From Mortierella sp. BCC40632 (lineage: Eukaryota > Mortierellomycota > Mortierellomycetes > Mortierellales > Mortierellaceae): a stretch of DNA of 64,000 nucleotides. Both the position numbers and the translations under genes were made by a program. Under the pieces are notes generated by a model. It was not told where the DNA came from, did no database searches, and was given only the letters and a program-made list of their open reading frames with translations. Of this stretch, positions 32,739 through 42,986 are shown piece by piece. The stretch is taken from positions 1,599,501-1,663,500 of the forward strand of contig WAEK01000004.1 of NCBI GenBank assembly GCA_011634665.1, written 5' to 3'. Within the stretch, counting starts at the first letter, position 1. Each line of letters opens with the position of its first letter.

Positions 32739-32981
32739 ATGTCTTTTTCTCACCGACTCACACTTTCCCTTTGCTCTTCGCCTTTGACTACCACGGTCAT
32801 CCCTATCGAGGCGTTTCCTCACGGTAAGCTCATTCACATCACTCTTGCAGCTAAAAAAAAAAAAAAAAAAAAAAAAAACTTTGAAAGAAGGAAAGAAGGG
32901 AAAGACTACCAAAGGCGAGTCGAGTGCCCGTGGCGAAGCCGCGGGCACTCTACTTGTTATTTCTATTTCTGTTGGATCTAG
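32739..32981 (+). CDS. Conserved small ORF near Hel-N 3' end, nested copy
   Basis: MSFSHRLTLSLCSSP...IPIEAFPHG, then poly-Lys. Frame conserved with 15873 and 27732. It crosses the element's own 3' end, so the annotated stop is in host sequence. Confidence 0.3.
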   Translation: MSFSHRLTLSLCSSPLTTTVIPIEAFPHGKLIHITLAAKKKKKKKKNFERRKEGKDYQRRVECPWRSRGHSTCYFYFCWI

Positions 32982-33106
32982 AAGGGCAGGCTGGCCATTG
33001 CAGCGGGGTCATCGCGAGTACTCCTGGCTGGAGTGATTTTGCTCGAGGCATCCTTCGCAGATCAAACCTTAGCTGATTGAACCAAGGATAAAAAAAAAAG
33101 GGACAT
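32957..33106 (-). pseudogene. Gene K copy e, 5' part
   Basis: Minus-strand start of K at 33106, with the same degenerate N-terminus as copies a and d (RRMPRAKSLQPG frame). Interrupted at 32957 by the nested Hel-N. Confidence 0.75.
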
Positions 33107-34347
33107 ATCTTTGAGGTGAGGAAAGAGAGAGGGAAATAGGATGGTGGAGAGGAGAACAGAAGGCAAGGACAGTGTGAAAGGGCATACTCTGTCTCATATC
33201 GCTCTTCATATGCTCCTCTGTTTTGAGTAGCATGAAGCGATGAAGGGGAGAAGGCGGTGGAGACAAAAAGTGAAGTAGTGGACACAGAAAGTATAAGTAC
33301 AATAGGAGAGATTAGGCTTAATAGTGTGTTGTTTAATCTCCTTTTTCTTTTTCACTCTTTCTTGAAGTCTCTCTCTGTGTGTGTGGGTGTGAAGGTAATT
33401 AAACCTCACATTTAGTTGGTTTTACTCGAGATGTTTGAGTCATCTCATAGTCAAACTGGGGCAATTATTGCAAAGACACAGGGCAAATAGTGTTGCTTCA
33501 TACTCCAGTTGTTAATATCTCTGTAAATGTGCAATGTGCGTGGGAAGACGTGAAAAAAAAAAAGAAAGTGTTGCGTGGGAAAGAAAGAAAAAGGAGAGAA
33601 AGGTGTCTGTATGATAGGGATGTAATATCACTTTTACCCCTACTCTATCCAGGTTGGGCTCTACCTTGAAGAAGACCATGGAGCCATTAGTTACTGCTGA
33701 ATCTGTCGTACACAGGAATGTAGATTCTTCACAGAGATACTTCCGAGTATGAGTTGGTTCGCAGATCAGTGAGCTTGTGTATGGATACTGAATGATTAAG
33801 GTGGAGCCTTTTTTTTTTTTTTTTTTTTTCCTATTCCTTTCGCTTTTTTTGAAGTAGTGTATGGAGGCCAATGCTCTCTAATCCTTGGCTCAGAAGGAGC
33901 TCCAGTAAGTTGGTTCTCATTTTAGGTGGGGATGGCACACTTTATTGAAGTGGTAATAGGGTAGTCTCCGTAATCCATAATGCTATCAACATTAGGCTTT
34001 TATGTTTCTTTTCAAACAACAATAGCTAATTCAATGGTTCACGGGAGGAAGACAATGTATTCATGTGAAAGGCAGCTTTTGAATGGAAGAGAGAGATGAA
34101 CAGAGAGATTGAATGAATGTGCTCGTGTGAGAGAGAGAGGGAAAAAGTGTGGGAATTGGCCATTTTTATGTTGATGACTGAAAGTCAGCAGTATCAAAGC
34201 TCCTACGCTCTCTACGCAGATGCCATCAAACCCACTGCAGCTACAACCTCTTTCATGGAGCTGCTCCCAGTCTCTCTGTTGCAACAACTCCACTTAATTG
34301 CTCTGACCACCTTTCGCCTTATACTGCAACTGCTACATCAACTGCTA

Positions 34348-34384
<37 letters not shown>

Positions 34385-35725
34385 ATACCTTCCCCACGAC
34401 TGTACCTTTGAGGGGCCATATGCATGCGCTTCCTGCAATAAAATAGAAGCAAAGAAAGCAAACTTATCGAGATCAGTGGTAAGCACACGCAAGGAAGACG
34501 TTGAAATGAACTACGGTCAAAATGGTTCAGTTGATAATGAAATGGAGACCATACACCTCTTGGGTCTCCTATGTAGATGCCTCTCTCTCTCATATGCACT
34601 TGCCTTATTTCTGTTATCAATGCGCAGGAAGAGTAGCTGGTGCTTTTTCTATTTCTTGAATAAAAGAAAAACAAAAAGAAAAGAAGCTTGGCTCAAGACA
34701 GTGAACGCATGAGGATAAAAAAAGAGTAGAGACGAAAGGAAACACAGAGAGACAAACATCGTGTACAGTAGGTTCTTACGGGCATGGTTGCTGGCGACTA
34801 CGGGAAAGAGGAAAAGTAATTAGGCCTTTGCTGAAACGATGGATGGCGAGCAATGCTGGAATGTATAATGCTAAGGTGAATGAGGATGGCGAGGGACGGC
34901 TGTGGGAATGAGGGTAGGTTGTTGAGAGGAGGGAGGAGGGAGGAAGCGGGGAGAGGATAAGAAAGAGGAGGAGGAGTTTAGAGCTGGAGGATGGAAGAAA
35001 GAAAGAAAGGTGGAGTGTGTTCAAGGAAGGGAAAGGAGTGCTATAAAAAAAAAAAAAAGTGGGGCATACCTCACATGGTGTACCATGACCTGTCACAGAA
35101 TACAGTGCATTCTGTGCTCAGCCAGAAGACTGCTCGTGGGAAGATTTCTGACGCACATGGACTGGAGTTTCCTCATTTAGACAGATCCTCTCGACCTTTT
35201 GTGCTTTTGCAAGGCTATGATGGCATGCGATGCATGGCCCTCTTTTGCTGAGGAGCAAGAACATAATCTATAGAATGAGATAAGCTGGTCTTTTCTCAAG
35301 AAACGATGGCAGCGTACATGAGTCCAGGGCAAGGGAGAGGTGAGCCTTGTTTATGGTTCTTTAGTAGGTTTCTGAGTAATCAGATTAGAGATGTTTGAGA
35401 GGACCCGACTACTCGGTGAAGGAACTCTTTGTAAGTCTGTGATACCTTCTTTGGGATGTTCAATAAATGATAAAAAAAAAAAAAGTCTACACATCTACGC
35501 CCTATGCAATAAGGATAGGATTCTATTTTCGAGTTTTTTCTCGAGGGTTCATGAATGAAAACGACCTTTTAATGGATGAAAGTGATTCATTTTCAAAGGA
35601 GCATTTGGTCATTCACTTTGATGAGGACATGGGGTCGATTCAGAAGGGGCATCTTAAGAGATTTTTCCTTATTTGGGCATCGATACCTTTTTAGGCTGTG
35701 TCAGTTACGTGCGTCATTATATAGA

Positions 35726-38359
35726 TGAGATCCAGTTTCGTAAAGAATTTTGCGTCTTTAAACCTGTCGATCAGCTCGTCAATTCTGGGCAGTGGGTGTC
35801 GGTTCTTTCTGGTGATCTTGTTGAGGCCACGATAGTCAACGCACATGCGTAAGGTACCATCCTTTTTCTTGACAAACAATACTGGGGCTCCATAGGGCGA
35901 AGTGCTCGGAGAGATGAACCCCTTTTTCAGTAGTACTGTGAGTTGCTTCTTCAGCTCGTCCAGCTCAGCTATGGATAGGCGAATAACAGGTCGTACTGGT
36001 GGGTCAGCGTGCGGTTCAGTTTCAATCTTCATACTGCTTCCTCTCTCTGGTGGCGGCTCTTCTGGAAGTTCTGAGGGGAACACATCTGGAAATTCTGTCT
36101 CGATGATGCGGGAGACACTGTCCGGAGTATCCGTTGTGCTGTAGCTCCTTGCTCCAAAGACACACGGGGATGCTCAAAAGGAGAGGAAGGCAAAGGGACG
36201 GTCATCTGGTCGAGGGCCAATGAATGAGAGTCATAGGATTGCTCAGGTGGGAACAACAGCCAGGAAGGAAGGAAAGAATGAAAGAGGGGGGGAACGAAAC
36301 GAGAAGAGTCTTACATCAAAAGCGCCATGCTACCAACGGGTCGCCAGGAGCTCTTCAATGGCATGAAACGAGCGGAAGGCAGCACAAAGCTAAATCAAGC
36401 TTCTACAAAAGAAAGGGGAAGGGTGGACGCATCTTACTTTCAAAGTCAACAAGGAACAAAAACAAAAGGAAGAAACGACCAGGAGCAAACAAGAGCCTGC
36501 TCAATTTATTTATTCATCTACTATCTATTGAGGGGCATGCAGACCAGATGGCTCCGCAGCCCCAGGTTGTCCACCTCTTGGAAAGGGCTAAAATCGTAAC
36601 TACTGCGACCAGTGTCAGTTACTACACGACACCGTCTTGTCAGAGTCGGGCTTGGAGATTTTCACTTGTGCGAGGAATATCGTGCTGCTTTCTCCTTTTG
36701 CCATGCTCAAAAGGTTAATGGCAGACATGACGGTCTTGGAGGCGTTCTTCTTGTTTTCAAATCCATCACATTTCCAGTGGACCTTCGCCCATCTTGTTCG
36801 AAATGGAGATCGTTGTTCCGCCAATTGATTGATGGGTTGGTGTCCGTTAACCAAGGCTTGCCAAGGATAAGATCGTATTTCTTGAGGGGATAAACAATGG
36901 CCGATATTTCGTTCTTGTATTGCTCCCTTTCGAGTTCGATCACTGCTGAGTGGTACGTGATAGTGGATGTTCCGTCTGGCAAAATAACTGGAATCGGTTC
37001 ACTTTCGATCATCTCCAATCCGTTGGTCATGCAAAAGGATTTACTAATCACATCGCCTTCTGCTCCTCCATCGATAAGAATTCTGGCAGGTCGTCCGTTG
37101 ATGCATCTGACGAAGGTTAAAAGCTGTTTCGAGAGTCGCTTGGAGGAGTTGAAGGATTGAAGGTGGATTGCACGTTTATATTTTTTAGTTTTCTTTAGTG
37201 GTTGTCGTGGCTGTAGGGTTACTGGTGGCTGCGTAGGATCGGTGGTAGGGTCAGTGGATAAGGGGGCATTGTCGGAGAGGTTGAGAGAGTGTGTGACAGC
37301 AATCATTTTATTTGTATGTGCAACAATCTCGTCATTATCCTCCCTGTTGACCAGGGTTAGAGTGGGTTCACTTTTCTGGGCGGTTCTGTCCTGATCTACA
37401 GACTGCCCTCGGCTTTTCCCGACTTCTTATCTTCGGTAGTCTCGACATTATTCATGTTGGTAGGTTTCTTGCTTGAACGGCAATCTCGAGCGAGGTGGCC
37501 AGTCTTCCGACAGCGGAAGCATGCACCAATTTTACGGAGGTGGTCTCGTTCTTGATGTGTAAGCTTGCCAAGTGTGGAGTTTCGATAGTTTCCGAGGCCT
37601 TGGTAATTGACTGCCATGGGATTGTTAAAAAAATATGGGGACAAGAAGTGCATGTTGTCCACATCCATAGGCGAAGGTCCTGTCTCAGGCATTCTCGTGT
37701 TTGTGTTTGACTGGGGTGGGCCCTTGAATAGCGGGAGTGCTGAGGGATGGACAATGTTGTGCATCTCAGTGGCTAATTCGATAGCGTTTTCTAATGTCTT
37801 GGGGCGGTGTACTTTGACGAGTATTGCCGTCTGGCTATCCAAGCCATTCACAAAGGTGTGGAGTGCATCGTCAGGGTCCATCTTGGGAACTTGTCTGAGG
37901 TAGTGGTGGAACCGATTGTAATATTCGATAACTGGTGCTCCATTCTGGCGCATGTTTCTTAGCGCGTCGCGGGCAAGATTAACAGCATTAGGAGGGGTGT
38001 GCGCACGTATGAATTTCCCCTTGAAGGTGTCCCATTCATCGTTGAGTTTCAATCCCGAGGTTCGCCACCATGCTTTTGCATCGCCTTCTAGGGCTAAGAC
38101 AGTCCAGCGTACCCAGCTTTCTGGGGCCAATTGAACAATGGTGTAGTATTCTTCTTGGCCTTCAATAAAATTGAGGGAGGCGATGGCATCGATGTTTCCT
38201 TGGTACGAGGGGGGTCTCTTGGGCTTTAGAACAGTGGCAAGAGTCCGGGCTTCGTCGTTTAGAGCGGCACGTTGATCCGTGGTGGTTTGCGTAGTTGTGG
38301 CAGTTGCTGTCGCGAGGACTTGTTGTTGTTGCTCTTCCGAAAGTCCAAGGGAAGCAAGG
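35726..38359 (-). pseudogene. Chromovirus family A2: gag, protease and start of RT, truncated
   Basis: gag at 38359-37396 lacks its first residues and ends with the knuckle CFRCRKTGHLARDC. Protease at 37306-36780 has [13 protein letters not shown] (Gly in place of the usual Ser after the Asp) and LILGKPWL. A frameshift near 36780 and a solo LTR (36135-36631) follow. RT resumes with [14 protein letters not shown]-type [15 protein letters not shown] and stops after FFTKLDL where Hel-N copy 2 begins. No catalytic RT motif remains. The copy at 56577-59219 is its inverted twin. Confidence 0.9.
36135..36631 (-). mobile_element. Solo LTR family B, 497 bp
   Basis: Ends TGTGCTGTAG / CTACACGACA with the 4-bp TSD CCGT (36131-36134 and 36632-36635). 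Sits at the same site as the copy at 58312, so both derive from one insertion followed by duplication. Confidence 0.93.
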
Positions 38360-38521
38360 TGCAATAGAAAAGGCGATCGTGGAAGTCGGAGTAAGTCTGC
38401 TTTATTAAGGATAGTGAGGGAAGGGTATTTTTACAGGTTGAGGGACTATTTGGGGGCGCGGATAGTGGCGCGCCACTATGTTGTACAGAGGTAGGCGCAG
38501 CAATGTGGCTGTCCTATTTCA
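38360..38521 (-). repeat. Family A LTR, 162 bp (3' LTR)
   Basis: TGCAATAG / CTATTTCA ends. The purine tract lies directly next to it at 38522-38532. On its other side the A2 gag begins abruptly, with the first gag codons missing. Confidence 0.9.
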
Positions 38522-38547
38522 TCCTCCCCGTCTTGAAAAAAATTATC

Positions 38548-39185
38548 TAAGTCGTTTTCCGTTGGGCTTCAAACTCGGCGAGTACTTCTGGTGCATTCTT
38601 GAGAGCTGTTTTTGATATCCATTGTGCTTCTTCATGGGGGTAGCCTTTCCATAACACAAGGTACTTGAATCCTCGTCCAGCCTTCTTGACATCCAAGATC
38701 TTTTCAATCTCGTACTCTTCTTCTCCTTCAATGATTTTTCAGGTGGGGCCCTGCTGGCACACTCTATCACTGAATTCTTCTGGAGACTCTTGATGTTGGA
38801 TCAGCAAGTCAGCGTTGAAGACAGGGTGTAGCTTCATCTGAGGAGGCAATTCCAACTTGTATGCATTTTCATGCACTTTCTCGATGATCTTGAAGGGTCC
38901 AGCATTGACGGGTCCCAGCTTTCTTGAGGGCCTGTTGGAGTGGGCTGCCAATCGAACATGTTCACTTTTGAGCATGACCATGTCTCCTACTTCGAAGGTT
39001 GCTGGACGGCGCGATTGGTCTGCATGTTTCTTTTGTCGCCCTTGAGCCTCCAGGATGGCATCTTTTGCTCTTGAAAGGAAAGAGGACTGTCTTGCAACAA
39101 AATCATCCACTGCTGGGACATCAGAGGACGGAGGGGTCACAAGAGAAGAAGGGACGTGTGGGTTGTGACCATAGTTCAGAAAGAA
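38548..39185 (-). pseudogene. Family A integrase C-terminus and chromodomain
   Basis: Reads FFLNYGHNPHVP..., then GDMVMLKSEHVRL and LGPVNAGPFKIIEKV of the integrase C-terminal barrel, a frameshift near 38745 (GGGGCCC), and a chromodomain EYEIEKILDVKK, YLVLWKGYP, WISKTALKNAPEVL. Its upstream continuation is at 40706. Confidence 0.88.
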
Positions 39186-39344
39186 CTAGAAGCCCCGCGC
39201 GGCTCTGCTCGCGCTAGAAATGATCAAATGGGGTCATTATGGTACCCAAGTAAATCTTTACTTACTATAAGTGTGAGAATTACCTTAACATAACCAACGA
39301 CCCTAGAAAATACTTTGGCTATATTTGTGTTCTCTGGCCCAATG

Positions 39345-39525
39345 TTAGTGTTCTTCAACTCCACTCACCAACTCACCGACTCAACTCAACTCAACTCAAG
39401 AGTTGAGTTGAGTTCAAATTTTTCGACTCATGAGTTGAGTTGAGTTCAGATTTTTTCCAACTCATGTGTGCATGAGTTGAGTTGAGTCGAACCTCCAACT
39501 CAACTCAACTCGACTCATGGGAAAG
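39345..39525. mobile_element. hAT-type GAGTT-repeat MITE, shortened
   Basis: Starts TAGTGTTCTTCAACTC like the two copies in Hel-2, ends near GACTCATGGGAAA without the final CACTA. Interior deletion relative to the 370-bp copies. Confidence 0.75.
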
Positions 39526-39544
39526 ACCTCCCACTGTTGTGACA

Positions 39545-40525
39545 CCCACTTCAAACCCACGCGGTGTAAGAATGAGAAGTATACGCTAAATGTTATAAGG
39601 GTGGAAGATATACTCCATTGTGTAAGGAAGGTAGTATACTCCACACCGTGTAAGATCTGATGTAAAAACCCAAGTGGTGTAAGAGAGGATGGGGCACCCC
39701 ATAGTGGGTAAAGATGGATAGGATACCCCACGGCGTGTAAGAGTGGATAGGATATCTCACGCCGTGTAAGGATGGGGATACCCCACGCGGTGTGAGAGAG
39801 GAAAGTATACCCCGTGGTGTGAGAGCGGAAAGTATACCCCCCACCCTGTAAGAGTGAAAGTGGTACCTCATGGCATGTTAGAGTGGAAGGGATACCCCGT
39901 CGTGTAAGAAATAGAGGGATACCCACGTCGTGTAAGAAATAGAGGGATACCCACGTCGTGTAAGAAATAGAGGGATACCCACGTCGTGTAAGAAATAGAG
40001 GGATACCCCACGTCGTGTAAGAAATAGAGGGATACCCCCGTCGTGTAAGAAATAGAGGGATACCCCGTCGTGTAAGAAATAGAGGGATACCCCGTCGTGT
40101 AAGAAATAGAGGGATACCCCAAGCGGTGTAATGGTGAGGGGTACTCTGCACGGTATGAGAGTGGAAAGTATACACACCACGCCGTGTAAGAGTTGATAGT
40201 ATACCTCACACCGTGTAAGAATAGGGGATACCCCACGCGGTGTGAGAGGGAAAGTATACCCCACGCAGTGTAAGAGGGGATGGGATACCTCACGGAGTGT
40301 AAGAGTGGATGGGATACCCCACGCAGTGTAAGGAAAAAAAGAGTATACCCCACGCGGTGTAAGGATGAAGAGTATACCCCACACAGTGTACAGTAAGGTT
40401 GAAGGGTATACCCCACGCGGTGTATGGACGAAAGGATACCCCACAGCATGTAAAATGGAAGGTATACCCCACGCCGTGTAAAATCGTAAGGTATACCCCA
40501 CGCCGTGTAAGGATGGGCGCTCTCA
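39545..40525. repeat. 28-bp minisatellite in Hel-3, about 35 units
   Basis: Units such as GGATACCCACGTCGTGTAAG plus AAATAGAG, with variants GTATACCCCACGCGGTGTAAG. The best-preserved block is 39895-40120. As 28 is not a multiple of three, the minus-strand frames cycle through three peptides (ISYTT, YFLHD, FLTRR); they are not a protein-coding signal. The half-palindrome CACGCGGTGT recurs in each unit. Confidence 0.9.
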
Positions 40526-40705
40526 AAAATTTTTTCAAAAAAAGTGGGAGGTACAACACATGGTGTAAAGAAGATAAAGTAAGCGGCAACACTCATCAAG
40601 GCATTGAGACATCAGTACATCCGTTGTTTGGCCGAGAGATGAGAACGCTCATGTCCACCTGATTTACGGAATGTGAGCCTGGATGATCGTCGTTAATTGA
40701 TTAGA

Positions 40706-41116
40706 TGGTGAGTATCCAGTGGAGGCGTTCTTTGAATTATTGTATGCAAACTCCACGGCAGGAAGGAAGAGGTCCCAATCATTCTGTTCGTATGAGACAA
40801 GTGGTCGCAGCATCTCCTCCAAGGTACGGTTGGCCCTTTCTGTTTGCCCATCTGACTGTGGGTGGAACGCCGTTGACATGTTGAGTTTGGTGCCCATCAA
40901 CTTCATAAGGGCTGTCCAAAACTTGCCCGTGAATCTGGAGTCCCTGTCGGAGACAATATTCTTGGGCATACCATGGTGCCGGAAGACTTCATTGAAAAAT
41001 ATTCGAGCGACGTCGGCGGCGGTGTCTGTGGTTTTCGAGGGACAGAAGTGGACTTGCTTGGAAAGTTTATCCACAAAGACAGTAATCGCATCGAAACCCC
41101 GAGCCGTTTTAGGGAG
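40706..41116 (-). pseudogene. Family A integrase catalytic core, second part
   Basis: Reads ALPKTARGFDAITVFVDKLSKQ, IVSDRDSRFTG (second catalytic Asp), FHPQSDGQTERANRTLEEML (catalytic Glu) to TGYSP, where Hel-3 cuts in. The first catalytic Asp lies beyond the solo LTR at 41827. Confidence 0.9.
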
Positions 41117-41826
41117 TGCCGCGTAGAGTCTAAGGACAGATGCTTCTAATCAATAACTACTCTTCTTTTCTATCATAGAAATACGGACCAAGTGAAGATG
41201 TACTGAAGACTTACAAAGGACAGGTACGGAAGACTACAGTAGGGACTGGGAGACAGCGACAACTATGAGGGGATCGCCTTCGACTCTAACTATTCTATGA
41301 ATGCATAAAGGGAGGACGGAGATAGCTATCAATAAACGGGATCTTGAGGCATGAATCCAATGCGGATCAAACTGGGATGGGTCCGTAAAGTCCTCGCATG
41401 TTGATCAAAGGAATCTTGCAAGAATGGCCACCGAAGGAGAGCCATTCAGGGAGCAGTCTTCGTCCGATCTTTTACTTTTCACCGAGTCTCATACTTACAG
41501 CTGGGATAGCACCGTTAATGGGAAATGGCTCTTGAGTCCTGCCTTTTCTTTCAAAAGGAATCGAGGAGTCAATACTGCAGATCTGTTCAGGGTAGCTGGA
41601 GATGAGGACTGATTTAGTATGGGAGAGTGAAAAGATAATAGATCATGATCTTGATCGAGGTCTTGGGCTCGGTCAATACCTTGGGGACAGCGCGACAGTG
41701 ACAGTTGCTAAAGCAAATGGACTTGAGGGACAGAGGAAAGAAAGCTGACTTTATTACAGGGGGGAGGGGAAGGCTACTTTTATATCCCTAGCCTGGAAGA
41801 CTAGGGATCGTAAATGCTACACTGCA
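41117..41826 (-). mobile_element. Solo LTR family C, 710 bp
   Basis: Ends TGCCGCGTAG / CTACACTGCA with the 4-bp TSD GGAG (41113-41116 and 41827-41830). On the minus strand GATATAAAAG and AATAAA lie near its start. Removal rejoins MDFIVKL to PKTARGFDAI. About as diverged from 14854-15546 as to need alignment. Confidence 0.88.
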
Positions 41827-42492
41827 GGAGTTTGACAATAAAGTCCATCGAGACAGTGTCCCATTTTTGGCTAGGGATTGCTAGAGGCGTAAACAGTCCA
41901 GCGGGAGCTTTGAGCGAGGGCTTATTCCGTTGGCAGGCGTCACAGGAGGTCACATAACGTTTGGCGTCTCTTGCCATTCGGGGCCAGTAGAATGATCTTC
42001 GCAATAGGTCATACGTCTTGTCGAACCCAAGGTGTCCTGAAAGAGGTGCGTCATGAGCGTCATAGAGTAGATCGGCTTGGATGTTAGCTCCTTTCGGTAT
42101 GCAGAGCAAGATCATTTCATCATGGTTGATCCAAAGCAGGTCATCAAAGATAAAATAACGTTTGTTTGGACTTCCCTCCCGGCAGCTTTCATAGAGTGGC
42201 CCAAGAGCAGGATCTGTGGGATAACTCTCTATCAGGCGCTGCCGTAAACCTGGGTCAAGCTGTACTGCTCTGGTCTTCATGGAGTTGATCTGGGTAGTCT
42301 CCTGTTCCTTGTGATCAGGTCTCCTGGAAAGAGCATCGGGGACAATGTTGTCTTTGCCGGCTTTGTATTTGAAGGTAAAGTCATATTCTTGCAGTAGTTC
42401 CATCCATCGTGCTTGCCGTCGAGTAAGGTTTGGCTGGGTAGGAAAATGTTGCAGTGTTGCGTGGTCCGTGTACACAATAAAATGAGAGCCGT
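41827..42492 (-). pseudogene. Family A RNase H end, integrase zinc site and first Asp
   Basis: Reads [39 protein letters not shown]...CDACQRN (HHCC zinc site) and VSMDFIVKL. Bounded by a family B LTR upstream and a family C LTR downstream. Confidence 0.9.
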
Positions 42493-42986
42493 TGTGCTGT
42501 AGCTCCTTGCTCCAAAGACACACGGGGGATGCTCAAAGGAGAGGGAGGCAAAGGGACGGTCATCTGGTCGAGGGCCAATGAATGAGAGTCATAGGATTGC
42601 TCAGGTGGGAACAACAGCCAGGAAGGAAGGAAAGAATGAAAAGGGGGGGACGAAACGAGAAGAATCTTACATCAAAAGCGCCATGCTACCAACGGGTCGC
42701 CAGGAGCTCTTCAATGGCATGAAACGAGCGGAAGGCAGCACAAAGCTAAATCAAGCTTCTAGAAAAGAAGGGGGAAGGGTGGACGCATCTTACTTTCAAA
42801 GTCAACAGGGAACAAAAACAAAAGGAAGAAACGACCAGGAGCAAACAAGAGCCTGCTCAAGTATTTATTCATCTACTATCTATTGAGGGGCTAGCAGACC
42901 AGATGGCTCCGCAGCCCCGAGTTGTCCACCTCTTGGAAAGGGCTAAAATCGTAGCTACTGCGACCAGTGTCAGTTACTACACGACA
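42493..42986 (-). mobile_element. Solo LTR family B, 494 bp
   Basis: Ends TGTGCTGTAG / CTACACGACA with the 4-bp TSD CCGT (42489-42492 and 42987-42990). Removal rejoins WRYYLDG to SHFIVYTD in the RNase H domain. Confidence 0.93.

Larger units (their letters stand above)
28810..32956 (+). mobile_element. Hel-N copy 1 (nested), complete
   Basis: 5' TCTATATAATGACGCACG at 28810 and 3' hairpin 32923-32949 plus CTACTTG ending at 32956. Removing it rejoins GCAATA-TTATTTCTATTTC, which matches the intact stretch near 31585-31597 in reverse. Insertion is between A and T without duplication, as expected for Helitrons. Length 4147 bp; carries K-d and the small 3' ORF, no Rep. Confidence 0.9.
27518..35725 (-). 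mobile_element. Hel-N copy 2 (outer), complete, carrying K-e
   Basis: The minus-strand 5' end TCTATATAATGACGC lies at 35725, joined to a Gypsy RT after ...CTGGATCTCA. The 3' end is a hairpin (AGTGCCCG 27525-27532, CGGGCACT 27544-27551) followed by CTACTTG ending at 27518. Another Hel-N is nested at 28810-32956; without it this copy is about 4.1 kb. It carries K, the compound satellite and the MSFSHRL ORF, but no Rep or helicase, so it is non-autonomous. Confidence 0.85.
39186..40705 (-). mobile_element. Non-autonomous Helitron Hel-3, 1520 bp, with a minisatellite
   Basis: 5' TCTAATCAATTAACGACG at 40705; 3' hairpin GCGCG/CGCGC (39197-39201, 39210-39214, loop 8 nt) then CTAG ending at 39186. 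Excision joins ...GGATACTCACCA and TTCTTTCTGAAC, giving GYSPFFLNYG, the normal integrase sequence, so both ends are exact and the target was A|T. It shares termini with Hel-1, which could mobilise it. Contents: a truncated hAT MITE and the 28-bp array. Confidence 0.93.

Noticed and set aside
39545..40525. A CRISPR-like array of about 28-bp repeats
   Set aside because: Units are directly adjacent without unique spacers and vary gradually; it is a minisatellite in a fungal Helitron.
39462..40599. Long minus-strand ORFs with repeating GYPSISYTT / YFLHD / FLTRR peptides
   Set aside because: The 28-bp repeat is not a multiple of three, so all three frames stay open by lack of stops in the unit; the peptides change frame unit by unit.
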